Source: Verrucomicrobiota bacterium (GTDB lineage: Bacteria > Verrucomicrobiota > Verrucomicrobiia > Verrucomicrobiales > Verrucomicrobiaceae). From it: 28,446 nt of DNA. How positions within the stretch are numbered: the first letter of the stretch is position 1; every line of letters begins with the position of its first letter. The notes below the pieces were generated by a model, which was not told the origin of the DNA, did no database searches, and saw only the letters and a program-made list of their open reading frames with translations. The position numbers and the translations under genes were made by a program. Positions 25,161-28,446 of this stretch are shown here, piece after piece. Location of the stretch: assembly GCA_009885275.1 (NCBI GenBank), contig VFKY01000241.1, positions 1-28,446 on the forward strand, written 5' to 3'.

Positions 25161-26166
25161 GAGAAAAAGCGTGCGAAGTAATCGCGTTTTGAATATGAGG
25201 GTTCACTTCATGATCGACTGCTTCCACTCCAACACGTAAAGCATTCATGATCGCCACGGCGGAGCTTGAACCATGACCGATAATGACTACCCCGCGGACA
25301 CCAAGAAGGGGGCTTCCGCCGTAAGATTCATAGCTGCCTTTTTTCTTAATCGTTCGAAAAGCATCCTTGGCGAGGAATGCACCCATTTTGCGGACAAAAG
25401 AAGCTTCAATCTCATGTTTTAGCCACTTGAACATCGCTTTAGCGGTAGCTTCGCAACTCTTGAGAATGACATTACCCGTGAAGCCATCACAAACAATAAC
25501 ATCAAGTTCTGTTTCAAATATGTCATGGCCTTCCACGTTTCCTCTGAAATTGATAGGCGCGTGTTTCAGCAGAGCAAAGGTCTCTTTGGACAGGCTGTTT
25601 CCTTTGGTGTCCTCCTCCCCCACATTCATCAGGCCAACAATCGGTGTCGGCTTGCCGTGGACATACTGAGCATAGACTGAACCCATGATGGCATATTGTA
25701 CCAAATGTTGTGGTGAGGCATCAGGATTAGCTCCAGCATCAAGCAAATAACAGATTCCATGCTCATTGGGCATTGGACTAGCTATACCGGGGAAATCGAC
25801 ACCGCTCAGTCGTCCTAGCATCAACGTCCCAGCAGTAACAGATGCCCCTGTGTGCCCCGCGCTAATCACGGCCTGACATTCCCCCTGTTTCACAAGATCA
25901 ACGGCTATAGTGATGGATGAGTGTTTCTTTTTTCGCACTGCATCGATGCCTGAATCGGACATTTCCACAATCTGCGGTGCATGAACAATTTCAATTCTGT
26001 TTCGCTCTGTGATTTCTTGTAAATCGAGTTCAGCTTCGAGTATTTCGCGAGGTCCTGTGATGTAGAACTTTTCCACCTGTGGCAGCGCCTTGAGAGCCAG
26101 CTTTAAGCCTCCGATTGGATTCTTGGGGGCGATGTCTCCGCCCATGGCATCAAGGGCTATTTTCAT
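25153..26166 (-). CDS. plsX: Phosphate acyltransferase PlsX
   Basis: PlsX turns acyl-ACP into acyl-phosphate for phospholipid synthesis. The 337-residue protein starts MKIALDAMGGDIAPKNPI and contains SAGHTGASVTAG, LLDAGANPD, NVGEEDTKGN, VCDGFTGNVILK and GHGSSSAVAIMNAL, all PlsX landmarks. An upstream GTG at 26238 would add 24 residues with no family counterpart, so the ATG at 26166 is chosen; no clear ribosome site is visible. It is separated from rpmF by a terminator, so it probably has its own promoter in the 26170-26285 stretch. Confidence 0.95.
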   Translation of the reverse strand: MKIALDAMGGDIAPKNPIGGLKLALKALPQVEKFYITGPREILEAELDLQEITERNRIEIVHAPQIVEMSDSGIDAVRKKKHSSITIAVDLVKQGECQAVISAGHTGASVTAGTLMLGRLSGVDFPGIASPMPNEHGICYLLDAGANPDASPQHLVQYAIMGSVYAQYVHGKPTPIVGLMNVGEEDTKGNSLSKETFALLKHAPINFRGNVEGHDIFETELDVIVCDGFTGNVILKSCEATAKAMFKWLKHEIEASFVRKMGAFLAKDAFRTIKKKGSYESYGGSPLLGVRGVVIIGHGSSSAVAIMNALRVGVEAVDHEVNPHIQNAITSHAFSHV

Positions 26167-26284
26167 TTTGTCATATTCACTATGTCCATTAGTTGTAGGA
26201 GTTAACGCAGGGTGAGAAGTGTTGCAAACGCAAAGCACAATTCATAAGAGATTGCTCAGGCTGTCGGTGAAAAGTAATTACAAT

Positions 26285-26323
26285 AACAAAAAATCCTCGT
26301 AGTGATAAAACACCACGAGGATT
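26285..26323 (-). terminator. Rho-independent terminator after rpmF
   Basis: On the minus strand AATCCTCGTGGTG and CACTACGAGGATT form a 13-position stem with one G-U pair around the loop TTTTAT, followed by TTTTGTTATTG. It begins about 35 bases after the rpmF stop. It separates the yceD-rpmF transcript from plsX-fabH. Confidence 0.85.
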
Positions 26324-26358
26324 AAATTGTGTGCAAATAACTCTGAGATCGAGAGGGG

Positions 26359-26541
26359 CTAGCCCGCAGTTACATCAAGAACTTGACGGTCACCATAATA
26401 GCCACAGGAAGGACACGCCACATGAGAGGGCACTGCTGCACCACATGAGGAACAGGTTTTAAGCTTGGGTGCTTTCCAACGGTTTGCGCCGCGTCTCATT
26501 TTTTGACGGCTTTTAGATTGTCTGCGCTTTGGGACTGCCAT
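26359..26541 (-). CDS. rpmF: 50S ribosomal protein L32
   Basis: A 60-residue basic protein starting MAVPKRRQSKSRQKMRRG with a four-cysteine zinc knuckle (CSSCG ... CPSCG). This is the standard L32 form with zinc ligands retained. It lies 3 bases after the yceD-like gene and is followed by a terminator. Confidence 0.97.
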   Translation of the reverse strand: MAVPKRRQSKSRQKMRRGANRWKAPKLKTCSSCGAAVPSHVACPSCGYYGDRQVLDVTAG

Positions 26542-26544
26542 GTT

Positions 26545-27036
26545 TCAGTTACGTTTGAGGTTATTCAGTTGATCGAGAGCTCCCCACACTTTTCCGTCCA
26601 CATCCTTGTGCAGTTCGTCAGAGGATTGCTCCTGTAACTGATCAAACATGCCTTCGGCTGGACACTTGCGCGGTGAAATGTTGCCCATTTCACAGCGCGG
26701 GTAGGTCGGAAGGGCAAGAATGATGTCTTCTCTTAGTGTAGTTGTCAAGTCTATCGGTTGTTCATTTTCAATAGGGATCTCCTGGTTATAATCAGCTATT
26801 TCTAAATGAAGGAGAAAGCGTTCGGCGCACCGCCCACATTCGAGGTCAAAAGTGGAGCTAATCGAACCAGTTACGATGAATTCATCATCATCTTTTTGAA
26901 CGTCCAAACAGTAATTCAGGGGGGAATTCGTCTTAATATTGTCGTCTTTATTTAGGTCAAAGACGGCTATTGGTAGTTTTCCCTCGAGATGGAGCCCGTC
27001 TGGAGGCATTCCGCGTGGATCAAGATTCAAGTGCAT
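26545..27036 (-). CDS. yceD: YceD/DUF177 family protein
   Basis: 163 residues. The middle FDLECGRCAERFLLHLE matches the DUF177 core, where a CxRC pair follows a strand; a second pair of cysteines (YPRCE and RKCPAE) near residues 112-124 probably completes a metal site. Members are nearly always directly upstream of rpmF, as here. YceD homologues are linked to 23S rRNA or ribosome assembly in some bacteria and plants, but the molecular role is unsettled. It starts 18 bases after the isocitrate dehydrogenase stop, with no clear ribosome site. Confidence 0.85.
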   Translation of the reverse strand: MHLNLDPRGMPPDGLHLEGKLPIAVFDLNKDDNIKTNSPLNYCLDVQKDDDEFIVTGSISSTFDLECGRCAERFLLHLEIADYNQEIPIENEQPIDLTTTLREDIILALPTYPRCEMGNISPRKCPAEGMFDQLQEQSSDELHKDVDGKVWGALDQLNNLKRN

Positions 27037-27054
27037 GTAGTTTTTTTGAGGGGT

Positions 27055-28446
<1,392 letters not shown>

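Overview
This window is a bacterial chromosome segment, most likely from the phylum Verrucomicrobiota (probably class Verrucomicrobiae). It is almost entirely coding and carries the division and cell wall (dcw) gene cluster. The lineage call rests on four things seen together: a MurC-MurB fusion (one has been characterised from Verrucomicrobium spinosum), a LysM protein between murD and ftsW, a divergent FtsZ with a very long linker, and the meso-diaminopimelate motif DNPR in MurE. No 16S rRNA gene is present, so the assignment is an inference.

Layout. Positions 1-84 (minus) hold the first 28 codons of a Trm112/YcaR-like small protein that runs off the left edge. A major-facilitator transporter follows (300-1871), ending in a clear terminator. 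Next come a LolA-like lipoprotein carrier overlapping a FabZ-like hotdog dehydratase, a small FmdB-like protein that has lost its zinc ligands, tRNA-Ser(GGA), and a secreted protein of unknown function.

From about 4.2 to 24.1 kb, all on the plus strand, lies the dcw cluster: rsmH, ftsL-like, ftsI, murE, murF, mraY, murD, LysM protein, ftsW, murG, murC-murB, ddl, ftsQ, ftsA, ftsZ. Many junctions are 1-14 base overlaps (TAATG, ATGA, GTGA, TTGA), typical of one transcription unit. mraZ is missing. The only sizeable breaks are before rsmH, before ddl (142 bases) and before ftsZ (69 bases). The first two contain nearly the same 27-base element. The enzymes cover the cytoplasmic steps from UDP-MurNAc to lipid II (MurB, C, D, E, F, Ddl, MraY, MurG), septal polymerisation and cross-linking (FtsW, FtsI), and the divisome scaffold (FtsL-like, FtsQ, FtsA, FtsZ).

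Converging on ftsZ from the right, on the minus strand, is the standard lipid-precursor group yceD (DUF177)-rpmF-plsX-fabH, with a strong terminator between rpmF and plsX. Upstream of yceD is the C-terminal part of a monomeric NADP-type isocitrate dehydrogenase that enters from the right edge.

The strongest oddity is FtsZ. Its GTP-binding half looks normal, but in the catalytic T7 loop the usual N-x-D-x-x-D is replaced by R-M-G-L-S-D, so two of three catalytic residues are missing. No mobile element, CRISPR array, phage gene or defence system was seen, and no unknown multi-gene system is evident.
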